DNA from: Picocystis sp. L7
Taxonomy: Eukaryota > Chlorophyta > Picocystophyceae > Picocystales > Picocystaceae
Assembly (NCBI GenBank): GCA_020975725.1
Contig: QXJR01000009.1
Location: 62,001 to 126,000 of the forward strand
DNA: 64,000 nucleotides
Reading direction: 5' to 3'
Below, one piece after another: positions 41,700 to 50,136 of this stretch; within the stretch, counting starts at the first letter, position 1, and each line of letters opens with the position of its first letter. The notes below the pieces were generated by a model. That model made no database searches and was not told where the DNA came from. It was given only the letters and a program-made list of their open reading frames with translations. The position numbers and the translations under genes are program-made.

Positions 41700-42674
41700 C
41701 ATGTGACACGGTGTGCGGTGTGTACCGTGAACCATCCAACTCGGCACCAAAGCCTTTTGCGCTAGGAAGGGGGCCTGTGTTGTGGCCTTTTTCCTTGGAA
41801 TTCGTGTCCCGTGGCCGTCGCTTCTCTCTGTCCACGTTCCATCCCCTTGCGGGAGATAAAAAGCATGACTCTACGGCTTCTACTTTTCACGGACCCTCGG
41901 GCCTCGTTAGCGGGGCGGAGCCGAGCCGATCCTCCACGAGGGCGTTGGTGGCGTCGTTGACGTATCGCGTGCTTAGGCTCTCCGAACCGCGAAAAGGGCG
42001 ACCCTACACGAGTGTGACCTTGCATCCCTGGTTCGACTCTCCTTCACGATGCACGACCATTCTTGGGCCCGACGTCCCGACAAAAACTTCGAGAGCCCCT
42101 TTGCCACCTCGGACAGGTAGAGCGCTACACCTTTCGCCCCACCATCGTGGTGTCGATGAACCCCCACGATGCTCTTGTTTTTCCTTGTCGCGTCTTTGGC
42201 ATTTCCATGCGTAAGGGTGGACCCGGCCTCGTCCACGCGCCCCATCGAAGAGGAGACATAAACGGTGGCGTGGTGCCCTTCCGCGCGTGATAGGACGTGG
42301 CGGTGCCGTTGGCAACGGTGGGGCATTGCGGATCCAACGCTAGAACCGGCCCGGCAAAGTGGGGCGTGGGAGGAAGGCAAGCCGCAACGGGCGAAACGGT
42401 AGGCGATCGCGATGGGGAGACCCTCCCTCTCGACCTTGGGCTCCCCTTGTGAGGTTGCGGGGTGAATGCCAGGGTCGCTTTGGTCGCACCCCCTCTTTCC
42501 TCGTGCGTGTCTCGAGACAGGCCTTGCTTGGGGATCGTGATGGTCACGTCGGTGCATCGTGTGGACCACGGGTGGTTCTTCGAGCACTTTCGAGGAATCC
42601 TCGATTGGAAGCGGTCTCGTGTCGGGTTTACCGCAACCTTTTTGGTTCACACGCTTGTGCTTCCGTTGTCCGAA
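41700..42674 (-). repeat. 975-bp dispersed repeat, copy B (inverted relative to copy A)
   Basis: Reverse complement of 15128-16102 with about 97-98% identity and equal length. It sits between the TrmL 3' end and the GrpE promoter. In both copies the same end faces the start of the neighbouring downstream gene (the small ORF at copy A, GrpE at copy B). No target-site duplication is evident at 41690-41699 versus 42675-42684. Confidence 0.85.
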
Positions 42675-43062
42675 AGGGCGAGCCTTCCCATGTTTCCCGC
42701 TCATGGTTCCTCGTGGCTGCTAGGTCTTCTTCACCTCCTCCCACGTGTCTCGGCGTGACCTTGAGCAGGTTTCGGATTGGTTTTCGGGGGTGGCGTGTCC
42801 TCGTTGGTGGTTGTGTCGGTCTAGTGGACGTTCGTGGATCATCCCGAGTGCTCGATTCCACCGTACTCGAGAAGAGACCCCGTGGGTGGGTCGGGATCCC
42901 CCGGTTCCTCCATGGGTCTGGATCGTCCATCCCTTACTCTTCGAAGGGGTTGAAAGGGTTCGCTTGGGTTCGATTGGGGCAGGAACCCGAAAGAGGGGTC
43001 GAGACCGAGGAGGGAATCGAAGGAAGGCAGACGGCGACGTGGAAGGCGGCGCAAGCGTTGCG
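42675..43062 (+). promoter_or_regulatory. GrpE promoter
   Basis: Non-repeat leader of 388 bp. Contains TTCGAAGGGG at 42940 and GGGTTCGCTTGGGTTCGATTGGGG at about 42957-42980, 80-120 bp before the ATG. Confidence 0.5.
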
Positions 43063-43905
43063 ATGGCGCTCGCCACGCGCACGAGAAGGGCCGCGATGCT
43101 CTTTGGGAGGGTCAGGAGTGCGATCCAGGTCCGCGGTGGAACGGGCAGCGGGTGTGGGTGGCTGGAGGGGGTGCAGGAAAGGGCCTCCACGGTGCGGTGC
43201 GAAGGGAAGGATTGGAACAGCACGCTTCGAGGTTTCAGCGCTTCCGCGCAGGACACAGCGGCGGAGGAGCAGAAGAAGGACAAGGAAGAAAAGGAAAAGG
43301 CACCAGGAGGATCTGGCGAGGGAGAAGCAGAACCAGGGAATGCAGAAGAAATCACCCAAGACGTCGCCGAATTGCAACAGCAGTTGGAGAAACAGAAGCT
43401 GGAAATGGCCGAACTTCGGGCCAAAGCGAAGGATTCCGACACCAGAATGCTACGTGTCTTCGCAGACATGGAGAACCTGCGCGAACGTACCGCCAGGCAG
43501 GCGGAAAACGCCACGAAATTCGGCATCCAAGGCTTTGCCAAGGGGATCGTCGGTGTGATCGACACCTTCGAAAGGGCCGTCGACAGCGTGCCGGAGGACC
43601 TGTTGCAGGAGGTGGAAACGGGAAGCGAAGAAGAGAAGCGTCTGCGTCAAGTGCTTCGATCCTTCCACGAAGGGATAAAGATGACGGAGAAGCAATTGCT
43701 CAACGTCCTCAAGGAGAACGGGGTCGAACAGTACGATCCTACCGGCGAAGCTTTCGATCCCAACTTGCACCAAGCCATGTTCGAACTGGAAGATCCGGAA
43801 AAGGAACCTGGGACCGTGGCCATGGTCACCAAGAAGGGTTACTTGCTGCACGAGCGCGTCATGCGTCCGGCCGATGTGGGGGTTGTGAAGGCCAAGAGCG
43901 AGTGA
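43063..43905 (+). CDS. MGE1: GrpE nucleotide exchange factor for Hsp70, mitochondrial type
   Basis: 280 aa. Starts MALATRTRRAAMLFGRVRSA, an Arg-rich amphipathic presequence. A Glu/Lys-rich segment and a long coiled coil (about residues 95-140) precede the GrpE core: DMENLRERTARQAENATKFGIQGFAKGIVGVIDTFERA, then the four-helix and beta-domain part with GVEQYDPTGEAFDPNLHQAMF and the end MVTKKGYLLHERVMRPADVGVVK. ENATKFGIQ is the style of mitochondrial Mge1. GrpE exchanges ADP on organellar DnaK/Hsp70 during import and folding. The frame extends upstream without family signal, so the ATG at 43063 was chosen. Confidence 0.92.
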   Translation: MALATRTRRAAMLFGRVRSAIQVRGGTGSGCGWLEGVQERASTVRCEGKDWNSTLRGFSASAQDTAAEEQKKDKEEKEKAPGGSGEGEAEPGNAEEITQDVAELQQQLEKQKLEMAELRAKAKDSDTRMLRVFADMENLRERTARQAENATKFGIQGFAKGIVGVIDTFERAVDSVPEDLLQEVETGSEEEKRLRQVLRSFHEGIKMTEKQLLNVLKENGVEQYDPTGEAFDPNLHQAMFELEDPEKEPGTVAMVTKKGYLLHERVMRPADVGVVKAKSE

Positions 43906-44326
43906 GAACGCAGTGCGGAACCAGCCGGCCGTGGGTGCTTGCGCAGGCTGATTTTCTCTCCGCACTTCACCATGTAATGGCGCGACGCGTCGTGGACGAC
44001 TTCTACGCCGAGCCGCGAACCTCTCGTCCTTGGGAGTCCCTCCCGCAGTACACCTTGGATCGCATTGGCGTGAATTACTTGCACATATTTACACGTGTGT
44101 ATGCGTTAAAACCGACGCGGTCGGGAGCTGTCTCGGTTCCGCTGGACGACCGCTATCCTCGTCCTGGGTCCATCGTGGAGCGTCCTTCACCGGCCGTCGC
44201 ACGTCTCTCGCCATCCGTCCAGCATCCCTTCCTTCGCGGAGTGGAGAGGCGTCTTCATTCGTCCCTCCACACCACCTACCTCGGCGTCTTGGCTCGAGCG
44301 GCGCCGCGCCCGTTCGGCTCGACGTC
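43906..44326. other. Convergent intergenic region
   Basis: Between the stops of GrpE (+) and the IscA gene (-). Long frames across it are compositional. Nothing else recognised. Confidence 0.4.
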
Positions 44327-44764
44327 TCAGACCGAGAAGGATTTTCCACAGCCGCAGGTCTTGTCGGCGTTTGGGTTGCGGAACGCGAATCCCCCTCCGA
44401 TGAGCGCGCTCTTGTAGTCGAGTTCCATCCCGAAGATGTACAGGAGCGACTTTGGATCGCAGATGATTTTCATGTCGCCGAATTCGAGCACGGAGTCTTC
44501 ATCCGTGACGCTTTCCTTCTCGGCGAAATCCATGGTGTAGCTCATGCCCGAACATCCTCCTTCTTTGACGCCCACGCGAAGGAGCACTTCTTCACCTCCC
44601 GATTCTTCCCTCAACCTCTTGATGTGATCCAGGGCTGCGTCGGAGACCCGTATGGCAGGTGCGCTGGCTGCTTCGCACCTGGTTTTCCTCGCAGGTTTCC
44701 TCCCGTTCCACTTCCCGACGTTCCTCACCCTCGTGGTCGCCAGGTTCGCTCGGACGCACTGCAT
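44327..44764 (-). CDS. Plastid-type iron-sulfur carrier IscA/SufA
   Basis: 145 aa A-type Fe-S scaffold/carrier. The three conserved Cys are C71 (GGCSGMSYTMDF) and C137-G-C139 near the C-terminus (NPNADKTCGCGKSF). CDPKSLLYIFGMELDY and the ALIGGGFAFRNPNA block match the chloroplast CpIscA/SufA of plants and cyanobacteria closely. Residues 1-30 are basic and lack acids, as expected for a transit peptide. It delivers or holds Fe-S clusters for stromal proteins. One exon; divergent from TatC, another plastid protein gene. Confidence 0.92.
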   Translation of the reverse strand: MQCVRANLATTRVRNVGKWNGRKPARKTRCEAASAPAIRVSDAALDHIKRLREESGGEEVLLRVGVKEGGCSGMSYTMDFAEKESVTDEDSVLEFGDMKIICDPKSLLYIFGMELDYKSALIGGGFAFRNPNADKTCGCGKSFSV

Positions 44765-45398
44765 GGCGTTCGTTCGGAGGACGGCTTACGTTCGTGACGC
44801 GAGGAGCACGCGAGGTTCCTTCGTCTGGGCACGTGCTTCGCTGCACGGACGAGAGAGCGGTTGAGTGCCTCCCAGGGACCGTACCGGTGAACGTGGGTCC
44901 GAGGAGGGGGGTCTCGATCCCTCGTGGGGAGAACGTGGGGGGTAGGGGGAGGGCGGGCGCGGATACGAAGATCTGGGGGAGAGGGGAGGGGCGAACCCGA
45001 AGGAAGGAGGGGAGTCGTTTTCCCTTGGAGGCGAAGACGGAGGCTCGGGGGAGGGTGGAGCGGTGGGACGGATGGATCGATCGATGGGCACCTGGAGGCG
45101 CGAGTCGACCGACGCCACGTACACGACGGTTGGAGAGGCACGTGCGGATGATCGGACCACCATCTCACGTAGCCGGATCCGTCCACGGTGCTTCCACGCA
45201 CACGTCCATCCTTCCTCCTCCATCGAGACACGGGACACGGTTCCCTCTCGTCCCATCCCTCCCTCTGGGACCACGGGTCGCGGTTTCCCATGGGTGAGGA
45301 ACCCGGACGTCCTTCCCTTTCGATCGCGAATCTGACCCGAACACCTTCGGGTTCACCCCGGGTGATAGTAAGGGATCCATTCAGGCGTACCCACGTCG
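44765..45398. promoter_or_regulatory. Divergent promoter region (IscA / TatC)
   Basis: 634 bp, GC-rich. Near the TatC start (45340-45362) lies CCGAACACCTTCGGGTTCACCCCGGG, a form of the recurrent motif. No gene. Confidence 0.45.
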
Positions 45399-46409
45399 AT
45401 GCAACCGCAGTTGGGACACGAGCACGCGCAACGGATGTTGATGGAAACCGCGACCGCAATGCGCGGGCTCGAACGGACTCGTGCGCCCGTTCGGAGGGGA
45501 AGGAGAGGGACGAAGAGGGAAGGAAGACGCGAACGGACGCAAAACGCGCGTCCGAGAGCCTCCGCTCAGGAAGAGAACCGAGACAGCACCGTGTTGGCCC
45601 GAACGTCGCCAAAGTCCGTGGAGGCGTCCAAGCAAGACGATCGATCCGCCATCCAGAAGTTCCTCTATCCGGATCCCGAAGAGCTCCCGGACGACGTCGA
45701 GATGACCATCTGGGAACACCTCGAAGAACTGCGGGAAAGGGTGCTCGTGTCCGCAGCAGCCGTCTCCGTGGCCATCCTCAGCTGCTTCCTCTTCTCGAAA
45801 GACCTCGTCGTGTTCCTGGAAGATCCGGTCGCACAGCAAGGCGTGCGGTTCCTGCAGCTCTCCCCAGGCGAGTACTTCTTCACCACCTTCAAAGTGGCAG
45901 GATACACCGGACTCCTCCTAGGAACGCCAGTGGTGCTGTACGAAATCATCGAATACGTACTGCCGGGACTCACGAGGTCAGAACGCAAGTTCTTGGCCCC
46001 CGTCGTGCTGGGATCGTCCGTCCTCTTCTACTTGGGCATCCTCTTCTCGTACCAAGTGCTCACGCCGGCTGCACTCAACTTCTTTGTCTCCTATGCAGAA
46101 GGAGCCGTGGAGTCGCTGTGGTCGATCGACCAGTACTTCGAATTCATACTCGTCTTGATGCTGAGCACAGGACTGTCCTTCCAGGTGCCCGTCGTGCAGA
46201 TCCTGCTTGGGCAGCTGAGGATTGTCTCGTCTGAACAGATGCTGGGAGCTTGGCGGTACGTGCTCGTAGGAGCCGTAGCAGCGGCCGCAGTCCTCACGCC
46301 GTCCACGGATCCCTTCACCCAGATGCTCCTGGCAACGCCCCTGTTTGGGCTGTACATGGGAGGGGCCGGTGCAGTCAGATTAATAGAGGGTGGAAGGAAG
46401 CTAGCCTAA
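45399..46409 (+). CDS. tatC: Chloroplast Sec-independent protein translocase TatC
   Basis: 336 aa. Residues 1-75 are Arg-rich and lack acidic clusters at first: a transit peptide. The mature part aligns at nearly every position with plant cpTat[28 protein letters not shown] (the signal-peptide recognition region), [77 protein letters not shown], and [14 protein letters not shown]. Six membrane helices are expected. It is the twin-arginine receptor in the thylakoid membrane. One exon. AATAAA at 46444, 35 nt past the stop. Its 3' end is only 71 bp from the stop of the convergent HEAT-repeat gene. Confidence 0.95.
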   Translation: MQPQLGHEHAQRMLMETATAMRGLERTRAPVRRGRRGTKREGRRERTQNARPRASAQEENRDSTVLARTSPKSVEASKQDDRSAIQKFLYPDPEELPDDVEMTIWEHLEELRERVLVSAAAVSVAILSCFLFSKDLVVFLEDPVAQQGVRFLQLSPGEYFFTTFKVAGYTGLLLGTPVVLYEIIEYVLPGLTRSERKFLAPVVLGSSVLFYLGILFSYQVLTPAALNFFVSYAEGAVESLWSIDQYFEFILVLMLSTGLSFQVPVVQILLGQLRIVSSEQMLGAWRYVLVGAVAAAAVLTPSTDPFTQMLLATPLFGLYMGGAGAVRLIEGGRKLA

Positions 46410-46443
46410 GGCACGGTGTGAAGGACGATCCCCTGTTGTATTA

Positions 46444-46449
46444 AATAAA
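46444..46449 (+). terminator. AATAAA polyadenylation signal of TatC
   Basis: Canonical hexamer 35 nt after the stop codon, within the 71-bp gap to the convergent gene. Confidence 0.6.
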
Positions 46450-46479
46450 CAGTGCCCCCCGGCCATGCAGGACCCTTTC

Positions 46480-46485
46480 TTTATT
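46480..46485 (-). terminator. AATAAA signal overlapping the stop codon of the HEAT-repeat gene
   Basis: The last sense codon CAA and the stop TAA together with the next base form AATAAA, so the polyadenylation signal contains the stop codon. Confidence 0.55.
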
Positions 46486-48310
46486 GGATAGCCATTGCGT
46501 AGTATGATACATCCTTGTCTGCATCCGTCTGCAATTTTTGCCTTATTTGCTCGAACTCTACTGCACACGTCGATGGTTTCCAGTCAGACAAGATGTCTCT
46601 CAACGTCATGGCCACAACAAGCCTCACGTTGGGGATTCTGTCGCCTGCCAATTCGAAGAGAGAGGGCAAGAAAACACGGGCAAAATCTTCCTCGCTCAAA
46701 GGACCTATCATGCAGGAACATGCGTCTGCATACAGCGCTCTCTTGTAGTAAGATTTAGAGGAGGCGTACTTCAAAATTACTTGCACAAGCGGTATCTGGA
46801 GCATGGCATGCTGACCCTGTTCCAAGATCCTGGCAACTATGGAACCCAGCTCTTTGCCAGCCGCTGAACGTACATCCGCCACAGGATCAGCCCACAGATG
46901 GAGCGCGAGAGGAACAATATTCTGCTCCACGTTTTGAAAGGAGACGTGCTTGGCGATGCCCCCGAGCTGGATCGCCAGAGCATGTCTCATTCGCCAATTC
47001 GCCGAATTTTCGTCGGAGAAGGTGGGCACTTCCGCCAAAAGGTGGGCGATATCGTCGGCCTGGCGTACAGGAAGGATCTTTAGGATGCGTGCGATGTCTT
47101 CCAAAGCGGCTTCTCGGACCTTCTCGGTGTCGACGAGAAAGGCGCTCAGCGTTGGTTCAACGTCTTCAAGGAAATCCTCCACGTCCAACACATCGACCAG
47201 CTCGTGCAGGAACTGAGCGACGATGCAACGCACGCTTTCGTGTCTGCTGGAGCGGAGGTAGTGGAAGACATGTGATAGCTCCTTCCAACGTCGTCCTCCG
47301 ATGGTCGCGGCCACTTTCGGAAAGCTGGATGCGCATGCTTGCACTGCACGTTCGTCTCCCGCCAATTCTTCCACCAGCACTGTGCAGAAGGATCGCACGG
47401 CTGTGTCGGTGGTTGCACCGGGACCCCAAACCAAGAGCAGATCTCCGAACTGCTGGTATATCGCCTTCTGCACGGCTTTGGATGCATCCACGAACAGGAG
47501 CAGCACCGTATCGACGAGCAAACCTGCCGGCACTTGCTTGGACACCGCCGCGATGCACTCTGCGAATTCTTTCCTGACGTTCCACATGGTGTCCTTGGAC
47601 AGCACTTGGAGCGTGGGCCAGAATTGGACCAGCACCTGTTCCTTTTCGGTGTGCTTGGCGAGCGAGCAGAGCGCGCCCACGGCTTCTGCTCGGACCTCGT
47701 GTTCTTCGTCTTTGGCCATGTTAAAGGCGCACTTTTTGAGCACTGCCAGATGTTCCATCCCTAGCTTTTCCACGGTTCTTCGCACGAGCCTCGCCCCCGT
47801 CTTCCTGGGGTCTCCTTCCTCCTGCGCGACGAGCACTTGCAGCAATTGGACGAGTGCTTCTTTGGCGCTCTCTCCCTTGGTGTGTTCCATGATCACCACT
47901 ACGGCGTCTTCCGCTGCTCCTTGCACGTCCAAGTCTTCGTCTGCGAGCATGGAACAGGCGCACTGCAGGAGTTCTTCGCACGCTCCTTCGTCTTCTCGTC
48001 GTGCGAAGTAGGCGGCCAGTTCTGGGATTCCTTCGGCCACTGCCAGTCTGACTTCTGCATCTAGATCGTCGGAGATCTCTTCCACGAGAGGGAGCAGCAC
48101 CCTTCGGCAATCTTCGTGTTCGGATGCTTCTGCGGCACGTGCGAGTCCACGCAGTTGTCCGAGTCGCACGCTTCGTATGGCTTCTCGCACTTGCTTGGCG
48201 GCTGCGTCCACCGGTGTGGGACCTTCGGGTGCTTGTTCAGGCGTCTGTCCTGTATCTTCCACGAATTTCTCGTCCCATGCGTTCCTCGCGTACGCCATCG
48301 TCCCGTCCAT
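46481..48310 (-). CDS. HEAT-repeat protein, protein phosphatase 4 regulatory subunit 1-like
   Basis: About 609 aa built almost wholly of HEAT repeats, from the ATG at 48310 (MAYARN at 48298 is an alternative). Repeats start with the acidic region EDCRRVLLPLVEEISDDLDAEVRLAVAEGIPELAAYF and run to LPSLFELAGDRIPNVRLVVAMTLRDIL. The spacing and the LxxDxxxxVRxxxxxxL pattern, with PxxxxLxxDxxxxVRxAAxxxL units at the C-terminus, are those of PP2A-A/PPP4R1 scaffolds. PPP4R1 binds the catalytic subunit of PP4 and directs it to substrates. PP2A-A itself has 15 regular repeats and different signature sequences, so PPP4R1-like is preferred. One exon. Confidence 0.75.
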   Translation of the reverse strand: MDGTMAYARNAWDEKFVEDTGQTPEQAPEGPTPVDAAAKQVREAIRSVRLGQLRGLARAAEASEHEDCRRVLLPLVEEISDDLDAEVRLAVAEGIPELAAYFARREDEGACEELLQCACSMLADEDLDVQGAAEDAVVVIMEHTKGESAKEALVQLLQVLVAQEEGDPRKTGARLVRRTVEKLGMEHLAVLKKCAFNMAKDEEHEVRAEAVGALCSLAKHTEKEQVLVQFWPTLQVLSKDTMWNVRKEFAECIAAVSKQVPAGLLVDTVLLLFVDASKAVQKAIYQQFGDLLLVWGPGATTDTAVRSFCTVLVEELAGDERAVQACASSFPKVAATIGGRRWKELSHVFHYLRSSRHESVRCIVAQFLHELVDVLDVEDFLEDVEPTLSAFLVDTEKVREAALEDIARILKILPVRQADDIAHLLAEVPTFSDENSANWRMRHALAIQLGGIAKHVSFQNVEQNIVPLALHLWADPVADVRSAAGKELGSIVARILEQGQHAMLQIPLVQVILKYASSKSYYKRALYADACSCMIGPLSEEDFARVFLPSLFELAGDRIPNVRLVVAMTLRDILSDWKPSTCAVEFEQIRQKLQTDADKDVSYYAMAIQ

Positions 48311-48360
48311 GTCGCCTCCACCTTCGTTCACAACGCCGTCGACCTCCCTCCTCTCCCTCC
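48311..48360 (-). promoter_or_regulatory. Leader of the HEAT-repeat gene
   Basis: Short GC-rich stretch between the ATG and the minisatellite. Confidence 0.3.
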
Positions 48361-48800
48361 GAGTGATGCTCTCTTTCCTACTGCTGCTCTCCTACTGTCC
48401 TTCCTACTCCCGTTCTCCGACTGTCTTTCTTACTGCTCCTACTACCTTTCTCCTACTGTCTTTCTCACTACCGTTCCCTTACTGTCTTTCCTACTACTCC
48501 TACTACCTTTCCCCTACTGTCCTTCCTACTCCCGTTCTCCGACTGTCTTTCTTACTACTCCTACTACCTTTCTCCTACTGTCTTTCTCACTACCGTTCCC
48601 TTACTGTCTTTCCTACTACTCCTACTACCTTTCCCCTACTGTCCTTCCTACTACCGTTCTCCTACTTTCTTTCCTACTACTCCTACTACCTTTCCCCTAC
48701 TGTCCTTCCTACTACCTTTCTCCTACTGTCCTTCCTACTACTCCTACTGCCTTTCCCTTACTGTCTTTCTTCCGACTCTCCTATTACCGTCTCGTCTCTC
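48361..48800 (+). repeat. Pyrimidine-rich minisatellite, ~122-bp period
   Basis: The plus strand is almost entirely C and T with interspersed A, made of CTACTGTCCTTCC / CTACTACTCCTACTACC-type units. A higher-order period of about 122 bp is visible: CTGTCTTTCTTACT at 48421 recurs at 48543 and again, altered, at 48665. A 13-base C run follows at 48822-48834. Frames read through it on the plus strand as Leu/Ser/Tyr/Pro repeats without coding value. It lies about 50-500 bp upstream of the HEAT-repeat gene, whose sense strand is the purine strand. Confidence 0.85.
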
Positions 48801-48834
48801 CTACTGTCTCTGGTGTCTCTACCCCCCCCCCCCC

Positions 48835-50136
48835 TGGGTGCGTCTCACACCCACTCCACCCTGTGTCTGGTTCCCAGACGCTCTTCGTCCCACACGAGAC
48901 CCCCCACCCCAACCTGCCGGTTTCGAAAATGGGAAGGGGTCGATCCCGCGCGCTCTCCCTTTCAAACAACCATTCGAAAGGGAAGGCGATCGGGTTCGAA
49001 CCCGATGCCTTTCGGGTTCGAACGGGGATGCGAACCCGTACGCGAGATCCAAACCATCCCTTCCGTGCCGATGGCGGATGGAATGGACGTCGTCGCGACG
49101 AGGCAAAGCACATCCGCCTCGATCCAAGGCGAACGGGAGAAGTTCGAGAGAGATGAATGCAAGTAGAAACATGCGGTCCGGAAGGGATGTGGGTCGCCGG
49201 TGCACGTGTTCGGCCTGCTGGAGGACGGATAGGACGGGACACGAGACCAAGACACCAGGACGTATCCCTTCGGAAAAAAGGGAAACCGGACGTGCTTGCT
49301 GGACGAAAGAAACCGTGATCCCTCGCGTTCGGGGCAACAAATGCAGGAACACGCGACCCGCCGGCCGATTCGGATGCGAATTGCGGGCACGACACTGCCT
49401 CCCTGGGATGGCCATGGTGGACCTGTCCGAGACACTGGCCCTGGGCGCTTCCATGGACCCATGATTGAATTGCACACTGCCTTTGCTTGCGCTGCTGTCT
49501 ATCCCTCGCGAGCAGCACGCAGCATGCAGGGAATCTGGACTGCAGAAAGGGGTGGCCAGGCCGGAAGGGGAAGGCATCCCCGACCCTCGCGTGCGGGCCA
49601 TTGCACCATGCCAACCTTGGTGAGGTGCGATCCGAATCCGTGCAGAGGCAATGGAAACGGAACCGCTTTGGCGCAAGCGGGTCCGTCGTGCTTTGAATTC
49701 CCGTCAGGACAAGGTGCACACGTTGGTGGAATGGAACCAAGAACGACCGGTGGGAAAAGCATGCGGTTGGTATAGCAACCGTTGGTTTTGCACGCTACGA
49801 CGATGGCGATGACGGCATGTGCGGAGGTCCATTCGTGTGGAAGACTCTGGGGAACCCCCGGCTGCGTCGGGAAGCAACGGACCGGGCATGCTTGCACGTC
49901 CATGGAGGACGGTTGCGATTCCCATCGGTGTGCTGGTTGATTTGGATGATCATCCATCGATCTCCAAGGCGGCTTCCTTCCGTTCCTATCATGGATGTGG
50001 GTCCATCTCTGCCCAGGTGGATGTGGACGGTACCGGCGGGAACCTGGCCGCACACGCCAAGATCGGATCCAGTGCATCCAGGGTTCATTTGGACGTGGCA
50101 CAAGTGCGCCATTCGCCGTCGAGGCGCAGTTCGCGC
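48835..50136. promoter_or_regulatory. Intergenic region with palindromic TTCGAA elements
   Basis: CGGGTTCGAACCCG, a perfect 14-bp palindrome, is at 48991-49004; TTCGGGTTCGAACGGGG follows at about 49011 and GCGAACCCG at 49031. The region up to 50.1 kb holds the NOL8 promoter and only unsupported frames. Confidence 0.5.

Noticed and set aside
43152-44417. 421-codon plus-strand frame running from GrpE through the gap
   Set aside because: Shadow of GrpE in its first half and compositional in the second.
48331-48331. Earlier GTG-type starts for the HEAT, kinase, RING and Lhca frames
   Set aside because: Nuclear eukaryotic genes start with ATG; the first ATG or a spliced upstream exon fits the families better.
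48361-48800. CRISPR-like array
   Set aside because: Repeats are adjacent and nested without unique spacers; this is a minisatellite in a nuclear genome.
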